7,945 nt of DNA. It comes from Flavobacteriales bacterium UBA2798. GTDB lineage: Bacteria > Bacteroidota > Bacteroidia > Flavobacteriales_D > UBA2798. The stretch is from contig DEHO01000003.1 of assembly GCA_002351955.1 (NCBI GenBank), positions 15,984 through 23,928 of the forward strand. The letters are read 5' to 3'. This document shows, piece by piece, positions 1 through 6,274 of this stretch. Made by a program: the position numbers and the translations under genes. A model generated the notes under the pieces. It ran no database searches and was not told the DNA's origin. It saw only the letters and a program-made list of their open reading frames with translations. The stretch's first letter is position 1, and every line of letters begins with the position of its first letter.

Positions 1-445
1 CATCCGGAAAACCGGTCTGATTAACATTTAATCCGATCCCGATGATTGCATGTTGCATTTTTTCGCCTGAGAAGGAGGTTTCGATCAGTATTCCTGCCAC
101 CTTTTTTTCGTCGCATAAAATATCATTTGGCCATTTTATGACAGAACGTCCTGCCAACTCCTCCACTACCTCGCGCAATGCCAATGCCACACACTGACTC
201 AATAGAAAACGGTCGGAAGCATTAAGGAATGTAGGGTAATACACTATGGAAACCGTAAGGTTTTTTCCTTTTTCGGCTGTCCATTCCGTGCCACGCTGAC
301 CTCTTCCGGCGCTTTGTTCATGTGCCATAACAACAGCACCTTCTGCCATTTTGGAGTTTTCCATCAGGGTGGCAGCATAATTGTTGGTGGAATCAACATG
401 CTCCCGGAAAATCAACTGGCGCCCTGTAAAAAGTGTATTCATCAT
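1..445 (-). CDS. birA: Biotin--[acetyl-CoA-carboxylase] ligase, N-terminal part (cut by window edge)
   Basis: Reading leftward from ATG ATG at 445-440, an open frame runs off the left edge (about 148 codons present, C-terminus missing). The enzyme activates biotin with ATP and attaches it to the lysine of the biotin carrier domain of acetyl-CoA carboxylase and related carboxylases in the cytoplasm. Visible family motifs, numbered from the second Met, are DSTNNYA (17-23, substrate loop start), the biotin/AMP-binding GRGQRG (46-51), and KWPNDI (103-108) followed by KKVAGIL (113-119). The protein begins almost directly with the catalytic domain. There is no N-terminal helix-turn-helix, so it is a monofunctional ligase rather than the dual ligase/biotin-operon repressor of E. 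coli. It is divergent from rsfS across a 78-bp gap. Either tandem ATG could be the start. Family assignment is firm. Confidence 0.93.
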   Translation of the reverse strand, partial: MMNTLFTGRQLIFREHVDSTNNYAATLMENSKMAEGAVVMAHEQSAGRGQRGTEWTAEKGKNLTVSIVYYPTFLNASDRFLLSQCVALALREVVEELAGRSVIKWPNDILCDEKKVAGILIETSFSGEKMQHAIIGIGLNVNQTGFPD

Positions 446-463
446 TCGGATTCAACGCTTACA

Positions 464-484
464 CCGGCATCGATTATCGGCCGG
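464..484. repeat. Imperfect inverted repeat in the birA/rsfS divergent intergenic region
   Basis: The left arm CCGGCATCGAT (464-474) pairs with the right arm ATCGGCCGG (476-484) around T475. The pairing is CCGGC/GCCGG plus CGAT/ATCG, with an extra AT on the left arm. It lies 19 bp upstream of the birA start and just left of the promoter-like boxes. It could be an operator, or a hairpin at the 5' end of the birA transcript. The symmetry is seen directly; any function is inference. Confidence 0.4.
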
Positions 485-490
485 AATGGC

Positions 491-517
491 TAAATTTACC
501 TACTTTTACCGGCTCAA
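491..517 (-). promoter_or_regulatory. Possible birA promoter (weak)
   Basis: On the minus strand TTG (517-515) is followed after 16 nt by TAAATTTA (498-491), resembling the Bacteroidota -33/-7 pattern (TTTG, then TAnnTTTG). The spacer is short and the last base of the -7 box is A rather than G. The box lies 45 nt upstream of the birA start. TAAATTTA is self-complementary, so it cannot by itself indicate direction. Confidence 0.28.
501..508 (+). promoter_or_regulatory. Possible -7 element for the rsfS operon
   Basis: TACTTTTA matches seven of the eight positions of the Bacteroidota -7 consensus TAnnTTTG and ends 15 nt before the rsfS ATG. This would give a very short 5' leader. No TTG is seen at the expected upstream distance, so the call is tentative. 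The overlapping alternative TAAATTTA at 491-498 is equally possible. No Shine-Dalgarno sequence precedes the ATG, which is common in this phylum. Confidence 0.35.
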
Positions 518-523
518 TGATTC

Positions 524-904
524 ATGGCTAGAAAGAAAAAAGAAATCGACAACGCAACCCCACTGATCGAAGCGATCGTTGAAGGGATGCAGGAAAAAAA
601 GGGACAGGACATCGTAATGCTCGATTTGCGTGAGATCCCGAATGCAATTACCGACTATTTCGTGATTTGTCATGCCGACAATATCCGTCAGGTTAAAGCC
701 CTTGCCGATTCGGTTGAGGAAGTTGCGTTTATCAAGTTAAACGAAAAACCATGGCATGTGGAAGGAACAAACAATGCCAATTGGGTGTTGTTGGATTATG
801 TGAATGTGGTCGTTCACGTTTTCAATAAGGAATCGAGAGATTTCTATAACATCGAGAACCTTTGGGCCGATGCAAAAAAGACCGAATACGAAACCGTTTA
901 CTAA
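524..904 (+). CDS. rsfS: Ribosomal silencing factor RsfS
   Basis: This is a 126-residue protein of the RsfS (formerly DUF143/YbeB, Iojap) family. Members bind ribosomal protein uL14 on the 50S subunit and block joining of 30S and 50S, lowering translation in starvation and stationary phase. Family landmarks are LDLREI (33-38), the TDYFVI strand (43-48), an EG pair (80-81), DYVNVVVHVF (91-100, usually DYGDVVVHxF) and the C-terminal R105-FY-(x)-E-LW-DA segment (105-117). The length is normal. The N-terminus carries a short basic run (ARKKK, 2-6). The ATG at 524 is chosen because it gives the expected family N-terminus. It is the first gene of the plus-strand operon, and ftsH starts 5 nt after its TAA. 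The neighbourhood with ftsH and cdsA, opposite birA, is familiar in Bacteroidota. Confidence 0.95.
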   Translation: MARKKKEIDNATPLIEAIVEGMQEKKGQDIVMLDLREIPNAITDYFVICHADNIRQVKALADSVEEVAFIKLNEKPWHVEGTNNANWVLLDYVNVVVHVFNKESRDFYNIENLWADAKKTEYETVY

Positions 905-909
905 GAACA

Positions 910-2994
910 ATGGCTGAAAAAAAAGATACCCGCAAACGACCTGTCCCTACGGGCAATTCTAATAGCAACCGACCCGGTTTTAACTTTTACTGGATTTATG
1001 CGATCATTGGTATTGTATTGATCTCTTTGAATCTTTTCACCTGGAACAACACCACTCAGGATACTACCATTGATGATTTCATCAACGAAATGGCACTTAA
1101 GGGTCACGTCGAAAAGATAACAATCGTCAATAAGGAATCTGCGGAGGTCTACATTAAAAAAGATTCACTTCAGGCAAAATACCACAAAGAAAAATTCGGG
1201 AAAGCCAAAGCAACTCCACCGCAGTATATCTTTAATACAGGACCGGATGAAGAATTTCGTCAGGATCTCAGAAAGGTGCTTGATACCTGTAAAGAATTGG
1301 AGCGAACCACAGGAAAAAAATATGTGTTCGAATACAAATACACCACACGTGAAAACTGGGGTCGCGATTTATTGGGTTGGTTATTGCCCTTTGTATTGCT
1401 GATTGCAATTTGGATTTTCATAATGCGACGCATCAGTGGCGGCGCCGGCGGTGGTGGTGGACAAATCTTCAACATTGGAAAATCGCGCGCTCAATTGTTC
1501 GACAAGGAAAAAGGGACCAATATTACCTTTAACGATGTTGCGGGACTTGAAGGTGCAAAAGAAGAGATTCAGGAGATTGTTGATTTCCTCAAGAATCCAA
1601 AAAAATACACTGAACTCGGCGCAAAAATTCCGAAAGGAGCCTTATTGGTAGGCCCTCCCGGAACAGGAAAAACCTTATTGGCAAAAGCAGTTGCCGGCGA
1701 AGCACAGGTCCCTTTCTTCTCATTAAGCGGATCTGATTTCGTTGAAATGTTTGTGGGTGTTGGTGCATCACGTGTGCGTGACCTTTTCCGTCAGGCTAAA
1801 GAAAAAGCTCCAGCTATTATTTTTATTGATGAAATTGATGCCATCGGACGCGCACGCGGAAAAAGTCCTTCTCTCGGCTCGAACGATGAACGCGAGAATA
1901 CCCTTAACCAGCTGCTTACCGAAATGGATGGTTTTGGAACCAACAGCGGTGTAATTATACTTGCAGCAACAAACCGTGCAGATATTCTTGACCGTGCACT
2001 TATGCGTCCCGGTCGATTCGACAGGATGATCTATGTTGATCTGCCTGACCTGAATGAGCGTAAGAAAATTTTTGCAGTCCATTTGCGTCCCCTAAAAGTT
2101 GCAGAAGGATTGGATGTCGATTTCCTTGCCCGTCAAACACCCGGTTTTTCCGGTGCCGACATTGCAAACATTTGTAACGAAGCCGCATTGATCGCTGCCC
2201 GTAAGAAAAAGAAGTTTGTAGAAAAACAAGATTTCCTCGATGCAGTTGACCGTGTTATCGGTGGATTGGAAAAGAAAAATAAAATCATCTCCAAAGAAGA
2301 AAAAAGTGTAATTGCCTATCACGAAGCAGGACATGCCGCAGTAAGTTGGTTACTTGAACATGCCTCTCCACTGGTAAAAGTCACCATTGTGCCACGTGGA
2401 CAATCCTTAGGCGCTGCATGGTACCTTCCTGAAGAACGACAGATTACCCGTACTGAACAAATGCTGGATGAAATGTGCGCCACACTTGGAGGACGTGCTT
2501 CGGAGAAAGTTGTTTTTGACAAGATCTCTACCGGTGCTTTAAGCGATTTGGAACGCGTAACCAAAACAGCTTATGCAATGGTTTCCATTTACGGTTTGAA
2601 TGATGTGATCGGAAATATTTCCTATTACGATCCGCAAGGAGGAGAATTTGCTTTCTCGAAACCCTATTCGGAAAAACGCGCAGAAACGATCGATACCGAA
2701 GTGAGCAAGATCATTGAAGGTCAGTTTAAACGTGCCGTAGAATTACTGAGCGCCAATAAAGAGAAACTGGATAAACTTGCCAGCTTGTTACTTGAACGCG
2801 AAGTCATCTTCAAGGAAGATCTCGAACAGATTTTTGGAAAGCGTCCGTACGATAAGGAAGAACCCGAAGAGAAAAAACCGGAAGAAAAAACTGTAAGTCC
2901 GGAAGGAACTGCAGAAGCCGGTGAGCAGAAAAATATTCTCGAATGGGACAATTTATCTTCCGGTACCCCACCAACCGAACCTGAAGACAAGTAG
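910..2994 (+). CDS. ftsH: ATP-dependent zinc metalloprotease FtsH
   Basis: This is a 694-residue membrane-anchored AAA+ protease that extracts and degrades misassembled membrane proteins and selected regulators; it acts as a hexamer with the catalytic domains in the cytoplasm. Order of parts: basic N-terminus, TM1 (about 26-43), periplasmic domain (about 45-152), TM2 (154-172), Gly-rich linker (about 177-184), AAA module and M41 peptidase. Visible motifs are Walker A GPPGTGKT (248-255), Walker B FIDE (305-308), the second region of homology with MRPGRFDR (365-372, arginine fingers R366 and R369), zinc motif HEAGH (471-475) and the third zinc ligand D546 in SDLE. All catalytic residues are present. 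The last ~50 residues form a charged Glu/Lys/Pro-rich tail. The ATG at 910 is preferred over the in-frame upstream ATG at 862, which would overlap rsfS by 43 nt and adds a non-family N-terminus. The gap to the next gene is 2 nt. Confidence 0.98.
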   Translation: MAEKKDTRKRPVPTGNSNSNRPGFNFYWIYAIIGIVLISLNLFTWNNTTQDTTIDDFINEMALKGHVEKITIVNKESAEVYIKKDSLQAKYHKEKFGKAKATPPQYIFNTGPDEEFRQDLRKVLDTCKELERTTGKKYVFEYKYTTRENWGRDLLGWLLPFVLLIAIWIFIMRRISGGAGGGGGQIFNIGKSRAQLFDKEKGTNITFNDVAGLEGAKEEIQEIVDFLKNPKKYTELGAKIPKGALLVGPPGTGKTLLAKAVAGEAQVPFFSLSGSDFVEMFVGVGASRVRDLFRQAKEKAPAIIFIDEIDAIGRARGKSPSLGSNDERENTLNQLLTEMDGFGTNSGVIILAATNRADILDRALMRPGRFDRMIYVDLPDLNERKKIFAVHLRPLKVAEGLDVDFLARQTPGFSGADIANICNEAALIAARKKKKFVEKQDFLDAVDRVIGGLEKKNKIISKEEKSVIAYHEAGHAAVSWLLEHASPLVKVTIVPRGQSLGAAWYLPEERQITRTEQMLDEMCATLGGRASEKVVFDKISTGALSDLERVTKTAYAMVSIYGLNDVIGNISYYDPQGGEFAFSKPYSEKRAETIDTEVSKIIEGQFKRAVELLSANKEKLDKLASLLLEREVIFKEDLEQIFGKRPYDKEEPEEKKPEEKTVSPEGTAEAGEQKNILEWDNLSSGTPPTEPEDK

Positions 2995-2996
2995 GA

Positions 2997-3212
2997 ATGA
3001 ACGATCCGCGCTGGGTGAAAGTGTACACAGCATCCAACCCAATGGATGCCCACATTATTCAGGCCATGCTGGATGAGGAAGAATTTGCAGTTATGCTGCT
3101 GGACAAACAGGACAGTAGCTATGGCTTCGGTAATGTGGATATTTATGTCATTGAAGAACATGCGCCACAAGCCATTCCTGTGATTCAGAAATTCATTGAA
3201 AATCTTTCCTGA
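2997..3212 (+). CDS. DUF2007-family small protein (putative signal-transducing protein)
   Basis: This is a 71-residue soluble protein with no signal peptide or membrane segment. It has the pattern of the DUF2007 family: an N-terminal W-x-K-V-Y strand (6-10), a helix with A18 and the run to L25 (residue access and 'MLDEEEF'), then the conserved D39-S-S-Y-G-F-G45 turn, followed by the IYV strand (49-51) and a C-terminal helix. The family is expected to be a small alpha/beta domain; some databases label it 'putative signal transducing protein', but no biochemical activity is established. The gene begins 2 nt after the ftsH stop, and its TGA overlaps the cdsA ATG by 1 nt (TGATG), so it is translationally tied to both. 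Its position between a membrane protease and a lipid synthase suggests, as inference only, an accessory or regulatory role at the membrane. Confidence 0.82.
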   Translation: MNDPRWVKVYTASNPMDAHIIQAMLDEEEFAVMLLDKQDSSYGFGNVDIYVIEEHAPQAIPVIQKFIENLS

Positions 3213-4081
3213 TGCTACAGAGAGCGATATCGGGACTCGTATTTGTTGTGGTGTTATGCGGCGCCATTCTTTGGAGTTTTTGGTCGCTATTGGCATTGTT
3301 CAGCCTGATTGTGGTAATCGGATTATTTGAATTTCACAAACTGAGATCGACAGAAAATCCTAATGTAAAAAAGTGGTCCATCCTCTATTCCGGAATACTG
3401 GCATTTGCAACAAGTGTTTTTATTTCAATGCCCATGCAAAAAGAATTGGGATTTGATTTCTATAACCATATAAAAACACTCTTTTTCTGCACCATCTGCT
3501 TTCCCGGAATTTTAGCGATTCCATTAATGATTGCTGATATGCTGGATGAAAATGGAGGAGGATATCAAAATACGAGCAATGGAATATTTGCTGCATTTTA
3601 TATCGGAATTCCATTCGGTTTGCTCTTTCATTTGATCGATTTTTCCGACTCCTTCCATTACGACGGCAGACCAATCCTTGCATTTTTTATACTCATATGG
3701 AGTAACGATACGTTCGCTTATCTAAGTGGAAAGTTTCTTGGCAAACACAAATTATGGGAACGTATTTCACCCAATAAAACCATAGAAGGATTTCTAGGCG
3801 GATTACTATTCACCCAAGTAGCAATGCAGATCATAATGCGAAGTGGAATGATACCCGAACTTCCGCTTGCAATACAAATCGGAATTCCGCTCATCGTTTC
3901 CGTTTTCGGAACATTGGGAGACCTTTCAGAATCCTTGTTAAAAAGAAATGCCGGTGTAAAAGATTCAGGTCAACTTATGCCTGGTCATGGTGGTGTGCTT
4001 GATCGTTTTGATGGAATATTGCTTTCACTCCCGGTATTGGGGATTTTTGCAGGCATTTATCACTTATATATTTTGTTGTAG
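3212..4081 (+). CDS. cdsA: Phosphatidate cytidylyltransferase (CDP-diacylglycerol synthase)
   Basis: This is a 289-residue integral membrane enzyme that converts phosphatidic acid and CTP to CDP-diacylglycerol plus pyrophosphate, the branch-point precursor of bacterial phospholipids. The sequence is dominated by hydrophobic helices from residue 8 on. The conserved catalytic half is clear: S164-N-D-T-x-A-Y, the G-K-x-x-G-K-H-K-L-W stretch, S186-P-N-K-T-I-E-G, and the family signature running from G236-D-L-S-E-S through K244-R and K250-D-S-G to P257-G-H-G-G and D264-R-F-D267. These are the metal- and CTP-binding parts of the family. The length is typical. The ATG at 3212 overlaps the stop of the DUF2007 gene by 1 nt and gives a normal N-terminus. 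One nucleotide separates its TAG from the phosphatase ATG. The ftsH-cdsA linkage recurs in Bacteroidota. Confidence 0.96.
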   Translation: MLQRAISGLVFVVVLCGAILWSFWSLLALFSLIVVIGLFEFHKLRSTENPNVKKWSILYSGILAFATSVFISMPMQKELGFDFYNHIKTLFFCTICFPGILAIPLMIADMLDENGGGYQNTSNGIFAAFYIGIPFGLLFHLIDFSDSFHYDGRPILAFFILIWSNDTFAYLSGKFLGKHKLWERISPNKTIEGFLGGLLFTQVAMQIIMRSGMIPELPLAIQIGIPLIVSVFGTLGDLSESLLKRNAGVKDSGQLMPGHGGVLDRFDGILLSLPVLGIFAGIYHLYILL

Positions 4082-4082
4082 T

Positions 4083-4538
4083 ATGAAAGTCTTAATGGTT
4101 TGCCTTGGAAACATTTGCCGTTCACCAATGGCAGAAGGAATCATGCGCCACAAAGCCAATGCTGTGGGAAAATCCTGGCAGATCGATTCGGCAGGAACAT
4201 CGAATTTCCACGTTGATGAAGCACCCGATCGGCGGTCGGTAAAAAAGATGAAAGAATACAACATTGATATTTCTTCATTACGTGGACGACAATTCAGCGT
4301 AAGTGATTTTGAAGCATTCGATCTTATTCTTGCAATGGATGAGAGCAACTTTTCGAACATCATGAAACTTGCAAAAAACGATGATCACCGCAACCGTGTC
4401 CGCATGATTCTGGAATATACATTTCCCGGTCAGCGCATGAGTGTTCCCGATCCTTACTACGGTGGCGAATCAGGATTTGAAAATGTGTACCGTCTGCTGG
4501 ATTCTGCCTGCGATAAAATTCTCGAAGAGCATTCCTGA
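4083..4538 (+). CDS. Low-molecular-weight protein tyrosine phosphatase
   Basis: This is a 151-residue cytoplasmic phosphatase of the LMW-PTP family, which removes phosphate from phosphotyrosine (in some relatives phosphoarginine) through a cysteinyl-phosphate intermediate. The P-loop C-x5-R-S is intact: C7-L-G-N-I-C12-R13-S14-P. The general-acid motif DPYY is at 123-126 (D123). Residue 11 is Ile. In B. subtilis YwlE the aligned Thr11 is linked to arginine-phosphate specificity, so Ile here favours a tyrosine phosphatase (inference from known family work). The ATG at 4083 is chosen over the in-frame upstream ATG at 3987, which lies deep inside cdsA and would push the P-loop away from the N-terminus. 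The gene starts 1 nt after cdsA, and its TGA overlaps the next ATG. No tyrosine kinase gene is visible nearby, so the substrate is unknown. Confidence 0.94.
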   Translation: MKVLMVCLGNICRSPMAEGIMRHKANAVGKSWQIDSAGTSNFHVDEAPDRRSVKKMKEYNIDISSLRGRQFSVSDFEAFDLILAMDESNFSNIMKLAKNDDHRNRVRMILEYTFPGQRMSVPDPYYGGESGFENVYRLLDSACDKILEEHS

Positions 4539-5242
4539 TGAAAAAAGGCACACTTTATTTAATTCCCACCCTGCTGGGCGATGAGGCGTCAACCGGAACA
4601 CTTGCCGGGATGAATACCGAACTGATTCGTGATCTGCGTTTCTACATTGCCGAAAATGCAAAATCTGCACGAAAATTTCTCAAACAAGTAGGTATTCCTG
4701 TGCCCTTGCAGGAAATTGCTATTGAAGAGTTAAACGAACATACACCCATTGAAGAAATTTCCACCCTGCTCGAACCACTTCGAAATGGGAAGGATGTAGG
4801 ACTGGTTTCAGAAGCAGGTTGTCCTGCCATTGCCGATCCTGGTGCGCAGGTTGTTCGCATTGCACATAAGGAAGCCATTCGTGTAGTTCCTGTTCCGGGA
4901 CCATCATCTATTTTGCTTGCGCTGATGGGATCAGGTTTTAACGGACAACAATTCACCTTCAACGGATATCTTCCCAAGGAAAATGATCAGCGGTCGAAAA
5001 AAATCAAGGAAATGGAACGACTTGCCCGAAATGGAAACACGCAATTGTTCATGGATGTTCCATACCGCAATGATCAGGTACTAAATGATCTTATCTCCAG
5101 CTGTGACGAGCGCAGCATGTTATGTATTGCGACGGATATTACTTTGCCAACCGAAGATATCCGCAGTAAGACAATTGCAGGATGGAAAAAACAAAAACCG
5201 GGATTGCACAAACGCCTGGTGATCTTTGCGCTTGGAAACTGA
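4538..5242 (+). CDS. SAM-dependent methyltransferase, tetrapyrrole methylase / RsmI-like family (short form)
   Basis: This is a 234-residue cytoplasmic protein with the two-lobed fold signature of the tetrapyrrole (corrin/porphyrin) methylase family, to which the 16S rRNA C1402 2'-O-methyltransferase RsmI belongs. RsmI-like landmarks are an N-terminal LYLIPTLLG strand-loop (6-14, RsmI usually has a VATPIGN-like loop), GLVSEAGCPAIADPG (88-102) and the SAM-site stretch VPVPGPSSIL (117-126) followed by MGSGF. The RsmI EDTR-like segment is replaced by ENAKSAR, and the protein is some 40-50 residues shorter than typical RsmI. It is therefore probably a separate Bacteroidota branch with an unproven substrate rather than RsmI itself. 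It is the last gene of the operon. Its ATG overlaps the phosphatase stop, and its own TGA abuts the stop of the converging glycosyltransferase gene. Fold assignment is firm; the rRNA substrate is only a possibility. Confidence 0.85.
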   Translation: MKKGTLYLIPTLLGDEASTGTLAGMNTELIRDLRFYIAENAKSARKFLKQVGIPVPLQEIAIEELNEHTPIEEISTLLEPLRNGKDVGLVSEAGCPAIADPGAQVVRIAHKEAIRVVPVPGPSSILLALMGSGFNGQQFTFNGYLPKENDQRSKKIKEMERLARNGNTQLFMDVPYRNDQVLNDLISSCDERSMLCIATDITLPTEDIRSKTIAGWKKQKPGLHKRLVIFALGN

Positions 5243-5245
5243 TCA
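5240..5245. other. Abutting stop codons of convergent operons in a TGATCA palindrome
   Basis: Plus-strand TGA (5240-5242) ends the methyltransferase, and minus-strand TGA (5245-5243) ends the glycosyltransferase. Together they form the 6-bp palindrome TGATCA with no spacer. I see no GC-rich hairpin plus T-run near this point on either strand, so any transcription terminator must lie inside the opposing coding sequence, or termination is factor-dependent. Confidence 0.9.
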
Positions 5246-6274
5246 CAAAAACTTCTTCTCTTCCAGTGCCGAAAACGTCTTCCTACCTCGCAGGTAATAG
5301 TCCAGAATAACAGAACCTCTATACATGCCTGCAGGATTAAACGTTGAACGCATATTTCGGTTCACGCTTCTTTTTTTCCCCAGCAAACTTAGCTTTCCGT
5401 AATAATGAAAATGCGCCTTTATTACAGCAGTGAAATGTTTCCATTTTCCTGAGAATAAAAATTTCAACCCGGCTAATCCATCAAGCGATAATCTTCTGAA
5501 TACTTTAAAGAAAAGATAGGATCCAAAATAATTTTTATGGATCAAAAAGAGATTGTTGCGGAAGTTGAGATAGGTTTTATTCGGACTATCATAATTCAAA
5601 GTACCTCCACCAAGGTGAAAAACAATTGAAGGTGGAACTGCAAGAATTTTATACCCCCTGTTTTTTAAACGGTAGCAAAAATCGATCTCCTCCATATGCG
5701 CAAAAAAGTCGGGGTCGAGTCCACCCACCTCCCGATAGGCAGAGGCACGCACAAACAAACATGCTCCTGTTGCCCAAAAGATTTCTCTTACACTGCTGTA
5801 TTGGTTCCTGTCCTCTTCTGCTGTTTCAAACATTCTCCCTCTGCAAAAGGGATAATGATCCTTATCCAAAAATCCTCCTGCTGCTCCTGCATATTCGAAA
5901 TGAGTACGAGAGGAATAAGAACGAATTAAAGGTTGGGCAGCTGCAACTTTTTTATCGCTTTCCATATGTTGCACCACCGGATCGATCCAATTGGGTGTAA
6001 CCTCAACATCCGAATTGAGAAGTATAAAATAATCTGCATCCAGCTTTTCGAGTCCTTCACTGTATCCACCCGCATAACCGGAATTCGATTTGTTGAGGAT
6101 GATTTCTACGTTAGGAAAATTCGATTTCAGAAATGCTACAGAATCGTCGGTGGAAGCATTATCGATCACAACAATTCTTGCATCTCCGGAATGACTTACA
6201 ACCGATGGAAGAAATTCGGCAAGATGTTTCTTTCCGTTCCAGTTGAGCAGCGCTACAATAACCGAAGGACGCAT
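5243..6274 (-). CDS. Family 2 glycosyltransferase (rhamnosyltransferase-like, COG1216 type)
   Basis: This is a 343-residue glycosyltransferase of the GT-A fold, the WbbL-like type that transfers a sugar from a nucleotide donor onto a lipid-linked or growing surface glycan at the cytoplasmic membrane face. Motifs are NWNG (11-14), the nucleotide-binding VIDNASTD (36-43), GYAGGYSEG (66-74), the DxD-like LLNSD (85-89, metal/donor binding), ATGACLFVR (168-176), the HMEEIDFCYRL segment (193-203, likely catalytic base region) and HLGGGT (220-225). The C-terminal third is basic and aromatic, with no clear multi-pass membrane region, which suits a peripheral membrane enzyme. The ATG at 6274 overlaps the upstream TGA (TGATG); a TTG one codon earlier is possible but less likely. 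Donor and acceptor sugars cannot be read from sequence. It is the second gene of a two-gene unit with the GWxTD gene. Confidence 0.92.
   Translation of the reverse strand: MRPSVIVALLNWNGKKHLAEFLPSVVSHSGDARIVVIDNASTDDSVAFLKSNFPNVEIILNKSNSGYAGGYSEGLEKLDADYFILLNSDVEVTPNWIDPVVQHMESDKKVAAAQPLIRSYSSRTHFEYAGAAGGFLDKDHYPFCRGRMFETAEEDRNQYSSVREIFWATGACLFVRASAYREVGGLDPDFFAHMEEIDFCYRLKNRGYKILAVPPSIVFHLGGGTLNYDSPNKTYLNFRNNLFLIHKNYFGSYLFFKVFRRLSLDGLAGLKFLFSGKWKHFTAVIKAHFHYYGKLSLLGKKRSVNRNMRSTFNPAGMYRGSVILDYYLRGRKTFSALEEKKFL

Noticed and set aside
381..566. 61-codon plus-strand frame spanning the birA start and rsfS start
   Set aside because: It overlaps birA antisense, the regulatory region and rsfS in another frame, with no recognisable protein features.
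862..909. N-terminal extension of ftsH from the upstream ATG at 862
   Set aside because: It would overlap the conserved end of rsfS by 43 nt, and the added residues do not resemble an FtsH N-terminus; the ATG at 910 fits the operon spacing.
1436..1480. GGC/GGT repeat tract in ftsH as a possible simple-sequence phase-variation tract
   Set aside because: It encodes the Gly-rich linker after TM2 that is normal in Bacteroidota FtsH; the codons are mixed and the tract is short.
2721..3296. 191-codon minus-strand open frame across the ftsH end and the DUF2007 gene
   Set aside because: It is antisense to two well-supported genes, matches no family I recognise, and is explained as a shadow frame.
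3987..4082. N-terminal extension of the tyrosine phosphatase inside cdsA
   Set aside because: LMW phosphatases place the P-loop Cys within the first ~10 residues, as obtained with the ATG at 4083; the extension lies in another frame of the conserved cdsA 3' end.
5626..6000. 124-codon plus-strand frame antisense to the glycosyltransferase
   Set aside because: It is antisense to conserved GT-A motifs, and its composition (Cys, Pro, Arg rich) is typical of a shadow.
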